This document shows, piece after piece, positions 14,075 through 21,621 of a stretch of 25,972 nt of DNA (positions are counted from its first letter, which is position 1; the number at the start of each line of letters is the position of its first letter). Origin of the DNA: JBGSWE01 sp049292975. Its GTDB lineage: Bacteria > Patescibacteriota > Saccharimonadia > Saccharimonadales > JACDBH01. Under the pieces are notes generated by a model. That model had not been told where the DNA came from. It was given only the letters and a program-made list of their open reading frames with translations, and did not search any database. Where the stretch lies: the NCBI GenBank assembly GCA_049292975.1, contig JBATRZ010000059.1:1-25972 (forward strand). Reading direction: 5' to 3'. A program made the position numbers and the translations under genes.

Positions 14075-14858
14075 GAATATCTTCCAAAAGACTCTGTTCG
14101 AGCGCCGCAGCCAAGCCGTTATCTGGATAATCTCTATCACTGGCTTCAGCATCCTGATCCTGTCGCTGTTCCCGACTTTCCGCGACACTTTCGGCGAAGC
14201 CTTGCAAAATGTGCCCGAAGACTTGCGTAATCTAATGGGCGATGCCAGCGCCTACCGCACTATCGAGGGATACATAGACACCGTATTGTTCAGCCGCATT
14301 GTCTTCTTGGCTCTGATCTTAGGCATCGTAGCTGCCAACGGGCTGTTAAGTGCAGAGGAGGGCGACGGCCGGCTGCAGACTTTGCTTGCCCAGCCCGTCA
14401 GCCGCAATAGCGTGTATTGGCAAAAGTATCTGGGCTTAAGCATCTTTATTCTAACGGCATTGATTGGCATGGTTTTCGGCACCGTTCTCGGTACGCTTGT
14501 CATCGGTGAAATCAGTAATGTGGACTATCCGCGGTTGCTGAGCGGCGTTCTAATGGTCTGGCTGCTTACCATGACTTTTGCCAGTCTGGCGTTTTGTATA
14601 GGCGGCCTGCGCAAGGGTCCCAGCGGCCTGATAACTGGATTGTTGGCTTTCACGCTGTTTCTGATTGATTCGCTAGCCGGAACAGCCACGGCGCTAAAAA
14701 GCATCAATAATTTCTCGCCTTTCAAATATTTCAATGACCCCGGTATTATGCAGTTTGGCATTAACTGGCGCCATGCGGCCCTATTGGCTGCTGGCAGCAT
14801 CGTCTTGGCAATCATCGGCTGGGCGGTCTTCGTCCGCCGCGACGTCTACCCAAGATGA
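14067..14858 (+). CDS. ABC-2 type transporter permease
   Basis: This 263-residue membrane protein has about six predicted helices, near residues 18-36, 75-95, 115-138, 160-180, 188-208 and 233-254. The segment GLLSAEEGDGRLQTLLAQPVSRNSVYWQKYLG after helix 2 is the amphipathic coupling region typical of ABC-2 permeases of the NosY/EcsB kind, which contacts the ATPase. The ATG lies 8 nt inside the end of the ATPase gene. One permease gene with one ATPase gene suggests a heteromeric or dimeric exporter of two of each subunit. Substrate unknown. Confidence 0.9.
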   Translation: MLRNIFQKTLFERRSQAVIWIISITGFSILILSLFPTFRDTFGEALQNVPEDLRNLMGDASAYRTIEGYIDTVLFSRIVFLALILGIVAANGLLSAEEGDGRLQTLLAQPVSRNSVYWQKYLGLSIFILTALIGMVFGTVLGTLVIGEISNVDYPRLLSGVLMVWLLTMTFASLAFCIGGLRKGPSGLITGLLAFTLFLIDSLAGTATALKSINNFSPFKYFNDPGIMQFGINWRHAALLAAGSIVLAIIGWAVFVRRDVYPR

Positions 14859-14879
14859 TACATCACCTTTCAATATTTA

Positions 14880-14946
14880 ATAATTAGTACTTGATTCTCG
14901 GGTAAACACATTTCTCAAATATCAGATACTAATTATCGGATATACT
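14880..14946 (+). promoter_or_regulatory. Inverted repeat and -10 box upstream of pth
   Basis: ATAATTAGTA (14880-14889) and TACTAATTAT (14927-14936) form a 10-bp inverted repeat 37 nt apart, ending 4 nt before TATACT at 14941-14946. The pth ATG follows 8 nt after the box with no ribosome site, again suggesting a leaderless message. The repeat could be an operator or the end of the ABC transcript. Confidence 0.5.
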
Positions 14947-14954
14947 GTCTTTAT

Positions 14955-15587
14955 ATGGGATTATTCCACCGCAAAGAACTGCCGCAGATCGAAGTGCCGT
15001 ATACGCTGAGTATCGGCAGCGAAAACACCAGGCTCATCGTAGGCCTGGGCAACCCCGGCAAAAAATACGACGGCACGCGGCACAACACCGGCTTTGCCTG
15101 CCTGGATGCCTTCGCGGCCGCCGAAAACGGCACCTGGAGCGAAAAAAAGACACTTAAAAGCCTCATATGCGACCTGAGGATAGGCTCCAGCCGTGTCTTG
15201 CTGTGCAAGCCCGCTACCTACATGAATCTCAGCGGCGAGGCTGTCCGGGCCGTACAGCACTACTATAAGCTAAGTAACCAGGACACGGTTGTAATCTATG
15301 ACGAGCTGGACATTCCGTTTGGCCAGATCCGCACCAAAGCTGGCGGCGGCGCCGCCGGCCATAACGGCATAAAATCACTTATCCAGCATGTTGGCGAAGA
15401 TTTTGGCCGCATCAGGGTAGGGATAGGCCCTAAAAGCCCCCAGCAACCGGATAGCGCCGGTTTTGTGCTGCAAAAATTCAGCCCCGCCGAGCAAGACAGC
15501 CTGAAACTGCTGGTAACAGAGACTGGTTCTATCATGAACGAATATATATTTGGCGGGCTCCCGCCCGGCACGCGCAAGTTCCTGTAG
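14955..15587 (+). CDS. pth: Peptidyl-tRNA hydrolase
   Basis: This 210-residue enzyme releases tRNA from stalled peptidyl-tRNA. Family motifs are complete: VGLGNPGKKYDGTRHNTG with the catalytic H43, KPATYMNLSG with the substrate-binding Asn, YDELDIPFG with the catalytic Asp, and GGGAAGHNGIKS. Normal bacterial Pth starts about four residues before the VGLGNPG strand; here about 26 residues precede it (MGLFHRKELPQIEVPY onward). No start codon closer to the domain is evident, and the position of the -10 box supports ATG 14955. The extension is polar and its role is unknown. It follows the ABC genes after about 100 nt, with its own promoter. Confidence 0.95.
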   Translation: MGLFHRKELPQIEVPYTLSIGSENTRLIVGLGNPGKKYDGTRHNTGFACLDAFAAAENGTWSEKKTLKSLICDLRIGSSRVLLCKPATYMNLSGEAVRAVQHYYKLSNQDTVVIYDELDIPFGQIRTKAGGGAAGHNGIKSLIQHVGEDFGRIRVGIGPKSPQQPDSAGFVLQKFSPAEQDSLKLLVTETGSIMNEYIFGGLPPGTRKFL

Positions 15588-15593
15588 AAACCT

Positions 15594-15636
15594 GTGGATA
15601 AGCTGAAGCATAATCTGGTTTGCCGGCAGATTACAC
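15594..15636 (+). repeat. 43-nt direct repeat, left copy
   Basis: Begins GTGGATAAGCTGAAGCATAA and ends GGCAGATTACAC. It matches 16953-16995 at 39 of 43 positions. It contains an inverted repeat TAATCTG-N9-CAGATTA and ends 21 nt before the gene at 15658, so it may also serve as an operator. Confidence 0.8.
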
Positions 15637-15657
15637 TGTGCTTTACTGGTAGTATCT

Positions 15658-16854
15658 ATGGCATCTAAGCGTAAGGGAAAAACAGTGGCTAAAAAAGCAA
15701 CCAAACCCAAGGGGTTTACTCCGGCTGGTAAAAGTAAAAAGCAGTGGGTTCTGCCCGTAGTGCTGATAGCAGGCTTTGGCCTGGTTGGGGCAGCGGCGCT
15801 AGCCCTTAGCAGCGCGGCGGTTCCCAAGGCTAAGTCGTTTACTAACGGCGATTATTACAGCAGTATCCCCATGTATAATTCCAATACAAACACCACCGAG
15901 CCAGCCTACTATACCTTCTCGGGATTCAATTCAACCACAGGCGTAAAAACATCTGCGGTTGATTTTGAAGGCTTTTGTAAAGGAGTCTCTGACGAAAACA
16001 ACATTGCCAAAGAGTCTGGTTTCGCCGGAATTACCCAGGACGGAAAAACCGTTTACAGGGCTTGCTCCTATGACAATACCGGCGTAAAAACTTACACTGT
16101 CTTCTTAAGGGCAATGAATATGGACGGCACAAACCTGCGCACGCTTGCATCATTCACGCAAGAGACTGGAAAGCCGTTATCCTACGCGGTTAGCAGCGAT
16201 GCCGGCAAAGTAGCCTACGCCGAGAATGCAGCCTCGGGACTAACAAAAATCAGGATGTACAATACTGTAACCGGCAAAAAAACCTACTTCAAAACCGCCG
16301 ACGGGCCAGTAAGCAGCGATCCTACGGTAATTTCTTATGGCAGCACTTTGGGTAACCTGGCTTTCTTGCCCGGCAACAGCAGCATGATGTACACAAAAGA
16401 CCGCCGCGATGATAGTCTTGGTTACTGGACTTACGATGTTTGTAAGCACTTTAATGACCGAGCTCCGGATTGCAGGGCTTTGAACCTGGGCGCTTACGCC
16501 AGCACGCACAAATTCTACAGCGGTTACATGGGCGATACTCCTTGGTCGCTAGATGGCAAATCTGGCCTGCTAAAAGGCGAAAAGCTAAACACCTACTTGG
16601 GCTTCGAGTACTTCAGGTTCCGCTGGTCTGACGGATCCGTTACAAAGCTGGAACTTAAAACCCCTATGTCGGATCCGAGCATCGAGAGCAATCCGCTTGC
16701 AATCTTTAGCCCCGATGCTACCAAGGTTGCTTACTCAACTACTGCTGGAGCCGGCAAGCCGCACAAAACATACATTTACGATATTGCCAACAGCAGGACT
16801 TCGGCAGAAATAGCCAACAAGATAGAATACTGGCGTCCGGTACCAGTCTACTAA
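15658..16854 (+). CDS. Membrane-anchored protein with a TolB/WD40-like exported domain
   Basis: This 398-residue protein has a Lys-rich cytoplasmic start (residues 1-29), one membrane helix at about 31-52, then a large exported domain with repeated patterns such as GFAGITQDGKTVYRACSYD, SYAVSSDAGKVAYAE, PWSLDGKSGLLKG and IFSPDATKVAYST. These resemble the blades of a TolB-like propeller, in which SPDG-type turns recur. No catalytic site is visible. An N-in topology with an outside domain is inferred from the positive charges before the helix. It is flanked by 43-nt direct repeats and followed by a good terminator, so it is a single-gene unit. A role in surface binding or envelope function is possible, but I do not recognise it. 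Confidence 0.75.
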   Translation: MASKRKGKTVAKKATKPKGFTPAGKSKKQWVLPVVLIAGFGLVGAAALALSSAAVPKAKSFTNGDYYSSIPMYNSNTNTTEPAYYTFSGFNSTTGVKTSAVDFEGFCKGVSDENNIAKESGFAGITQDGKTVYRACSYDNTGVKTYTVFLRAMNMDGTNLRTLASFTQETGKPLSYAVSSDAGKVAYAENAASGLTKIRMYNTVTGKKTYFKTADGPVSSDPTVISYGSTLGNLAFLPGNSSMMYTKDRRDDSLGYWTYDVCKHFNDRAPDCRALNLGAYASTHKFYSGYMGDTPWSLDGKSGLLKGEKLNTYLGFEYFRFRWSDGSVTKLELKTPMSDPSIESNPLAIFSPDATKVAYSTTAGAGKPHKTYIYDIANSRTSAEIANKIEYWRPVPVY

Positions 16855-16881
16855 CCGTTAGGAGCTTAAACTAGCTTATCC

Positions 16882-16908
16882 AAGAGCCCTCATCACCGGG
16901 GGCTCTTT
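16882..16908 (+). terminator. Intrinsic terminator after the propeller-like gene
   Basis: AAGAGCCC (16882-16889) pairs with GGGCTCTT (16900-16907) and ends in a short T-run. It lies 28 nt after the stop codon. Confidence 0.75.
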
Positions 16909-16929
16909 AATTGTTATACCCTGACATAT

Positions 16930-16950
16930 TTCCAGGGTACCGCCCTGGAA
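16930..16950 (+). other. Hairpin before the right 43-nt repeat
   Basis: TTCCAGGG and CCCTGGAA form an 8-bp stem with a 5-nt loop. No T-run follows. It ends 2 nt before the second 43-nt repeat. Confidence 0.5.
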
Positions 16951-16952
16951 TA

Positions 16953-16995
16953 GTGGATAAGCTGGAGCATAATCTAGTTTGTTGGCAGATTACAC
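16953..16995 (+). repeat. 43-nt direct repeat, right copy
   Basis: Same sequence as 15594-15636 except four substitutions, with the internal hairpin kept as TAATCT/AGATTA. No gene starts after this copy; the structured tandem array begins instead. Confidence 0.8.
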
Positions 16996-17040
16996 CCGAG
17001 ACAAAGATGGCCGCCGAAGGTTGCCGCAGGCGGCTGCGGC

Positions 17041-17424
17041 ACCGGTGAAACTAGATAGAGCTTCCAGAGGGTGAAGGTTGCCGGTGGCAACCTGCAAGGG
17101 AACGTTCCGATGCAAGCTGTGCTTGCAACCTTGTGAACTTCCGTGGCCACGGAACGCGACTGGGCACCAATATAAACGACCTCTAGAGGGTGAAAACTGC
17201 CAGTGGCAGTTTGCAAGGCAATCAACACACTTGAAAACTTGTTTTCAAAGCAGTTGTTGCGGGGTCGCGGAACGCGACTGGGCAACAATATAAACGACCT
17301 CTAGAGGGTGAAAACTGCCAGTGGCAGTTTGCAAGGCAATCAACACTTGAAAACTTGTTTTCAAAGCAGTTGTTGCGGGGTCGCGGAACGCGACTGGGCA
17401 CCAATATAAACGACCTCCAGAGGG
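17041..17424 (+). repeat. Tandem array of ~117-nt multi-hairpin units
   Basis: Unit 0 (about 17041-17160) is diverged. Units 1 (17161-17278) and 2 (17279-17394) are nearly identical, and a fourth starts at 17395 but breaks off near 17424. Each complete unit has three hairpins. The first is AAACTGCC-agt-GGCAGTTT in units 1-2 and AGGTTGCC-ggt-GGCAACCT in unit 0, with three compensating base-pair changes. The second is TTGAAAAC-tt-GTTTTCAA (inside a GCAA..CAAC/GTTGTTGC stem) against TGCAAGC-tgt-GCTTGCA in unit 0. The third is GTCGCG-gaa-CGCGAC against the palindrome TTCCGTGGCCACGGAA at 17139-17154. The junction GGAACGCGACTGGGCA is constant. Unit lengths of 116 and 118 are not multiples of three, so the array is not coding. 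It looks like structured RNA or DNA of unknown role. Confidence 0.85.
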
Positions 17425-17451
17425 GGTGGGCACCGCTGGAGGCCGATTACA

Positions 17452-17510
17452 CCCTTCAACCCACCTTGAAGTCCTCCCTTGCGAGCGTTCTCGTAATTAC
17501 GCTTGAAGGG
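17452..17510 (+). other. Inverted repeat after the tandem array
   Basis: CCCTTCAA (17452-17459) pairs with TTGAAGGG (17503-17510), with a GCGAG-cgtt-CTCGT hairpin inside. It continues the structured region; no gene is visible here. Confidence 0.5.
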
Positions 17511-17583
17511 CCCACTCTAGGTATAACCGTCACGCCGCCAAAATGCCGCAAATAAAACGCGGTGGGGGTGCGGGGTTAAAGGG

Positions 17584-17843
17584 GTTAGTCTGTTTTAGAG
17601 CGCTTCTGATAAATCAGAGCGCTAGGAGATAAGTGGAGGGTAACAACTTAAAACAGCACGCTCTAAAACAATCTAACTCCATGCTTTTGCACCGCAGCAT
17701 CCAGTCTGAGCAAAGCTCAGCCTTGCTGCTGCTTACAGGTAAATTTCTGCGTTAAAAACTGCGGTACTCCCTTCACCGTACTTTAGTACGGCTCGGTCCG
17801 TTCCTCGTTTTTGCCTTGAACTTCACCTGTCTGCAAAACCATG
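17584..17843. ncRNA. Candidate large structured RNA or palindromic element
   Basis: The first part (17584-17677) is a long arm: GTTAG and TGTTTTAGAGCG pair with CGCTCTAAAACA and CTAAC, enclosing AGCGC-TTCTGAT-aa-ATCAGA-GCGCT. The second (17680-17843) closes with CAT..TTTTGCA/TGCAAAA..ATG and holds a hairpin GCAGCA/TGCTGC with inner TGAGC/GCTCA, plus an imperfect palindrome 17735-17830 (ACAGGT/ACCTGT, CCGTAC-TTTA-GTACGG at the tip). No reading frame is convincing. A weak minus-strand promoter (TTAAGT at 17891-17896, TATACT at 17869-17874) points into it, so transcription may run leftward. It does not match RNase P, tmRNA, SRP or 6S RNA features that I can recognise. Confidence 0.45.
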
Positions 17844-17942
17844 TGCCATCTCCGAAGAAATGGACGTTAGTATAGGGGTAAAAGGTGCGTACTTAACCAC
17901 GCGGGTTAGTACAGATTGCCATTTTAGCAAATATATGGGATT

Positions 17943-17971
17943 ATGTCAATACCTCTAAACGTTTTTATATA
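17943..17971 (+). promoter_or_regulatory. Possible dprA promoter
   Basis: ATGTCA at 17943-17948, 17 nt, then TATATA at 17966-17971, 9 nt before the dprA ATG. No ribosome binding site is present, so the message is probably leaderless, as for der and pth. The -35 box is weak. Confidence 0.4.
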
Positions 17972-17980
17972 TTTGTCAAG

Positions 17981-18832
17981 ATGGTTACGCTTACACTAAA
18001 ACGCCTGCCCGCCGAACTTTTGCGCTTACCGCAACCGCCTGCGCGCCTCTACCTCAGCGCTGATACGCTGGACGGGCTTCTTGCCCGTCCCCGTATAGCA
18101 ATCGTAGGCAGCCGCAAGGTAAGCCCTTACGGCCGCGCCGTGACGACCACATTTGCCAGCAAGCTTGCAGGGAAGGGCGTGGTGGTGGTCAGCGGCCTGG
18201 CGCTGGGGGTCGATTCAATCGCCCACTCTAGCGTCCTTCAGGCTGGTGGCACCACTGTTGCCGTACTTCCAAGTGGTCTAGACAAAATGTATCCCACCTC
18301 ACACACCCAGTTAGCCCACCAGATTGCCGGTAGTCACGGCCTGTTAGTAACTGAGTATCCCATGGGGTCTGACCCCCGGCGTGAACACTTTGTCGCTCGC
18401 AACCGTATTATTGCAGCTTTAGCTGAGGGAGTGCTGATAACGGAAGCGGCTGTCAATAGCGGCAGCCTGCACACCGCCCGTTTCGCGCTGGAGCTGGGAC
18501 TTCCTGTCATGGCTGTACCGGGGCCGGTTACCAGCCCCACCTCGGAGGGCACGAATAACCTTATCAAGGCCGGGGCCGTGCCGGTGACCAACCTGGAGGA
18601 TATCTTTGCCGCCCTAAAGTGGCGCGACACCGCCCAGACAACCGGCGATATCCATACCAATACCGCAGAAGAGCGCATTATAATAGAGCTGCTGCGGGCC
18701 GGGCAAAGCGACGGCCACCAGCTGCTGGCCGCCAGCCGGCTTGAAGCCGCCAAGTTTAACCAGGCCCTGACCATGCTTGAGCTGACAGGCCATATCCGCC
18801 CCCTGGGCAACAACCACTGGTCTTTAGCTTAG
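17981..18832 (+). CDS. dprA: DNA processing protein DprA (Smf)
   Basis: This 283-residue protein binds incoming single-stranded DNA during transformation and loads RecA. The Rossmann-like core is clear: RIAIVGSRKVSPYGR (about 38-52), VVSGLALGVDSIAH, VLPSGLDKMYP, EYPMGSDPRREHFVARNRIIAALAEGVLITEAAVNSGSLHTA, VPGPVTSPTSEGTNNLIKAGA. The C-terminal 65 residues form the winged-helix-like domain (EERIIIELLRAGQSDGHQL onward). It is shorter at the N-terminus than the enterobacterial protein because the SAM-like domain is missing, which is common. Presence of DprA fits a competent bacterium, but no comEC or recA is nearby. It is followed by 390 nt without a gene. Confidence 0.95.
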   Translation: MVTLTLKRLPAELLRLPQPPARLYLSADTLDGLLARPRIAIVGSRKVSPYGRAVTTTFASKLAGKGVVVVSGLALGVDSIAHSSVLQAGGTTVAVLPSGLDKMYPTSHTQLAHQIAGSHGLLVTEYPMGSDPRREHFVARNRIIAALAEGVLITEAAVNSGSLHTARFALELGLPVMAVPGPVTSPTSEGTNNLIKAGAVPVTNLEDIFAALKWRDTAQTTGDIHTNTAEERIIIELLRAGQSDGHQLLAASRLEAAKFNQALTMLELTGHIRPLGNNHWSLA

Positions 18833-18856
18833 CAGCATTAGAATAAAGCAATAAAA

Positions 18857-18971
18857 TGCAGGGTTCCGCACAGTCTCTTAAAGCCATGTGTGCGTTCTGG
18901 CCGGGCGCTGCCCGCGCCCTAAAAAGCTAAGTTTTCCATCCTGCTGCAAGGCTTGTTTACCGAGCCCTGCA
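18857..18971 (+). ncRNA. Possible small structured RNA upstream of topA
   Basis: A 115-nt stretch is closed by TGCAGGG/CCCTGCA and contains GCACA/TGTGC (18868-18893) and GGGCGC-tgccc-GCGCCC (18903-18919). It is G+C-rich between A+T-rich flanks. No ORF fits. I could not match it to 5S, SRP, 6S or tmRNA. Strand is uncertain, since a hairpin reads on both. The rest of 18833-19225 holds the topA promoter and its leader. Confidence 0.3.
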
Positions 18972-19005
18972 ACAAGTATAACAGGGGTGGGTGTGATATA
19001 AATCA

Positions 19006-19034
19006 TTGCTTTTTCTTGATATGTATGATATAAT
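19006..19034 (+). promoter_or_regulatory. Promoter of topA
   Basis: TTGCTT at 19006-19011, a 17-nt spacer and an exact TATAAT at 19029-19034. It implies a leader of about 185 nt before topA that contains AGGGG..CCCCT and GCCG-aaaa-CGGC hairpins. A long leader is unusual here, where several genes seem leaderless. Confidence 0.65.
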
Positions 19035-19225
19035 TAGTATACTAGGGGTTATTACCTTACCCCCCCTGGCCGCTTTTGTTGCAAACATTTAAATATTAGC
19101 ATCCATAAAACTGCCCGTTCTTAAGCCGAAAACGGCGAAAAGTTGCATATATATATGAGCCCGTGTTATCGTTGCCAGCTGAACGTCTGCTACACTTCAA
19201 GTAACAATAAGCACTTAGGAGCATC

Positions 19226-21613
19226 TTGAGTAAGAATTTAGTCATCGTAGAGAGCCCGGCCAAGGCTCGTACCATAGAGAAATACCTGGGGCCAGATTAT
19301 ACCGTAAAGAGCAGTTACGGCCATATCCGCGATTTGCCCAAGAAAGGCCTGAGCATCGACAAGGCTAATAATTTTGAGCCAACCTACGAAATATCCGACG
19401 AAAAGAAAAAAACCGTCGCAGAGCTCAAGAAACTGGCTCGCAGCCACGAAGTCTGGCTGGCCTCCGATGAAGACCGCGAAGGTGAGGCCATCGCCTGGCA
19501 CCTCTGCAAGGCTCTGGGCCTGGACCCCAAAAAGACCAAGCGCATCGTCTTCCACGAGATTACCAAAGACGCCATCCAAAATGCCATCAAGGCACCGCGC
19601 ACCGTAGACCAACAGCTGGTAGACGCCCAGCAGGCCCGCCGCGTGCTGGACCGCCTGGTCGGCTACGAACTGTCGCCGGTGCTGTGGAAAAAGGTCAGGG
19701 CAGGGCTAAGCGCCGGCCGCGTGCAATCTGTCGCCGTACGCCTGATAGTTGAGCGCGAGCGCGACATCCGCGCCTTTGAAGCCGAGAGCACCTATAAAGT
19801 CACCACTGAATTTGCGGCGGGCAAGGCAACTGTTCCGGCTGAACTGTCCGAAAAACTGCCAGACCGCAAAACGGCCGAGCAATTCCTTAAGGACTGCATT
19901 GGCTCAAATTACACCGTCAAGTCAATCGAAACCAAGCCCGGCAGCCGCAATCCCGGCGCCCCGTTTACAACCAGCACCTTGCAGCAGGAGGCCTCGCGCC
20001 GCTTAGGCTACTCGGTCCGCCAGACCATGACGCTTGCCCAGCGCCTGTATGAATCCGGCCATATCACCTACATGCGTACCGACAGCACCATTCTGAGCGG
20101 CTTAGCTATCTCAAATGCCGGCAAGTATATTGTTAAAAACTTCGGTAAAGACTATCACCAAGTCCGCCAGTTCAAGACCAAAAATAGCAGCGCCCAAGAG
20201 GCTCATGAAGCCATCCGGCCGACAGACTTTAATAAAGAATCGGCCGGTGATGATGCAAGCCAGAAGAAGTTATACAATCTCATCTGGCAGCGGGCTTTGA
20301 GCAGCCAGATGGCGCCCGCCAAGCTAGACAAGACAGAAATCAGAATAGACATAGGCTACCGGGCACAGGGTACAGGGTCAAAGAAACAGCCTCAACCCTC
20401 AATCCTCAACCCTCAACCCTATTTTGTCGCCAAAGGTGAGGTGCTGCTGTTTGACGGCTTCCTGCGCGTTTACGGCGGCGGCAAGGACGATATTATCCTG
20501 CCAGAGCTTAAACTGGGCCAGCAGCTGCAGCCAGGACTCATACAGGCCACCGAAACTTATAGCCGGCCGCCAGCCCGTTTTTCGGAGGCCTCACTGGTTA
20601 AAGCCATGGAAGAGATGGGTATCGGCCGGCCGAGCACCTACGCTCCCACCATCTCTACCGTCCAGGACCGCGGCTATGTAGAAAAAAGCGATCTGGAAGG
20701 CACCGAGCGCATTATTAACACCCTTATCCTAGATGGCAGCCAATTGGGCGGCAAAGAGGAAAAGGTCATCACCGGCGCCGACAAGAACAAACTTGTCCCC
20801 ACCTCTGTGGCCGAGGTAACCACCGACTTTTTGACCAAATATTTCGCGCCCATCGTAGACTATGAGTTTACAGTGCGGGCCGAGAAAGAATTTGACGATA
20901 TCGAAGAGGGCAAAGTGGGCTGGAACAAAATGATCGCCGAATTCTACAATGGCGAGTTCAAGCCCCTGGTCAAGGCCTCGGCCGATGTTACCCGCGAAGA
21001 AACCAGCCAGTCGCGCGGGCTGGGCAACGATCCCAAAACCGGGGAACCTATCGTGGTCCGCTACGGCCGCTACGGCCCGATGCTGCAGCGCGGCGACACT
21101 TCAGACGAAACCAAGAAGCCCGAGTTCGCCCCCATGCCGGAAGGCGCCACTATGGATAATGTCACCCTGGAACAAGCGCTGGTCATGTTTGGCCTGCCGC
21201 GGCTGGTCGGGCATACCCCGGGCGGGGCTGATATCCTGGCCGACATCGGCCGCTTCGGCCCCTATGTGCAGTTTGACAGCAAGCCAGAACAGGGCAAAAG
21301 CGGCAAAATGCTAAAAGCCAAGCCTGTGTATGTATCGATCAAGAAGCTCAGCCCCTTCACCATCACCGAGGCCGAGGCTAATGAACTTATAGAAGAAAAG
21401 TTAAAGCAGATTGCCGAGCGCAACGTCGCCGACTTCGGTACCATCAAGATCCTGCGCGGCCCGTACGGTCCGTATGTGACTGACGGCAAGACGAACGCCC
21501 GCATTCCTAAAGATATAGACCCCGCCGCTTTGGACGAAAAGGCCGCTCGTAAGCTGCTGGCCGAAGCCCCCGCCAAGAAGGCTTTCCGCCGCCGCAAAAC
21601 TGCCAAGAAATAG
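19226..21613 (+). CDS. topA: DNA topoisomerase I (type IA)
   Basis: This 795-residue enzyme relaxes negative supercoils. The TOPRIM domain holds E9 in VIVESPAKART and the DEDREGE triad near 79-85; the catalytic tyrosine is Y282 in ITYMRTDST. The sequence continues through AHEAIRPT, IGRPSTYAPTI and the DNA gate. The C-terminus has no zinc-finger cysteines; instead three glycine/proline-type repeats (VRYGRYGPMLQRG, IGRFGPYVQFDS, LRGPYGPYVTDG) are followed by a basic tail KKAFRRRKTAKK. The start is TTG with AGGAG 4 nt upstream. About 25 residues near 374-398 (RAQGTGSKKQPQPSILNPQP) are an in-frame repeat insertion between two strands and should form a surface loop. The enzyme looks functional. 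Confidence 0.97.
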   Translation: MSKNLVIVESPAKARTIEKYLGPDYTVKSSYGHIRDLPKKGLSIDKANNFEPTYEISDEKKKTVAELKKLARSHEVWLASDEDREGEAIAWHLCKALGLDPKKTKRIVFHEITKDAIQNAIKAPRTVDQQLVDAQQARRVLDRLVGYELSPVLWKKVRAGLSAGRVQSVAVRLIVERERDIRAFEAESTYKVTTEFAAGKATVPAELSEKLPDRKTAEQFLKDCIGSNYTVKSIETKPGSRNPGAPFTTSTLQQEASRRLGYSVRQTMTLAQRLYESGHITYMRTDSTILSGLAISNAGKYIVKNFGKDYHQVRQFKTKNSSAQEAHEAIRPTDFNKESAGDDASQKKLYNLIWQRALSSQMAPAKLDKTEIRIDIGYRAQGTGSKKQPQPSILNPQPYFVAKGEVLLFDGFLRVYGGGKDDIILPELKLGQQLQPGLIQATETYSRPPARFSEASLVKAMEEMGIGRPSTYAPTISTVQDRGYVEKSDLEGTERIINTLILDGSQLGGKEEKVITGADKNKLVPTSVAEVTTDFLTKYFAPIVDYEFTVRAEKEFDDIEEGKVGWNKMIAEFYNGEFKPLVKASADVTREETSQSRGLGNDPKTGEPIVVRYGRYGPMLQRGDTSDETKKPEFAPMPEGATMDNVTLEQALVMFGLPRLVGHTPGGADILADIGRFGPYVQFDSKPEQGKSGKMLKAKPVYVSIKKLSPFTITEAEANELIEEKLKQIAERNVADFGTIKILRGPYGPYVTDGKTNARIPKDIDPAALDEKAARKLLAEAPAKKAFRRRKTAKK
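20365..20423 (+). repeat. Intragenic repeat copy 3 (in topA)
   Basis: This is the longest copy. AGGGT repeats (20367-20378) are followed by AAAGAAA and four CAACCCT-like heptamers (20393-20420). The AGGGT and ACCCT units can pair to form a hairpin. It shares 19 nt with the restriction gene and 17 nt with the pseudouridine synthase gene. In topA it reads Gln-Pro-Gln-Pro-Ser-Ile-Leu-Asn-Pro-Gln-Pro. Confidence 0.75.
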
Positions 21614-21621
21614 TTTTTTAA

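Noticed and set aside
17041..17424. CRISPR array
   Set aside because: Repeats are directly adjacent with no unique spacers, units are about 117 nt and no cas genes are present.
16974..17555. ORFs across the tandem array on both strands
   Set aside because: They only translate the 116-118 nt repeats, whose length shifts the frame between units, and match no protein pattern.
18857..18971. SRP RNA, 6S RNA or 5S rRNA
   Set aside because: A GTTTACC string recalls SRP RNA, but the conserved GGAAGGAAGCAG core is missing. Landmarks of 5S rRNA are absent, and no convincing 6S-type long stem with central bubble could be drawn.
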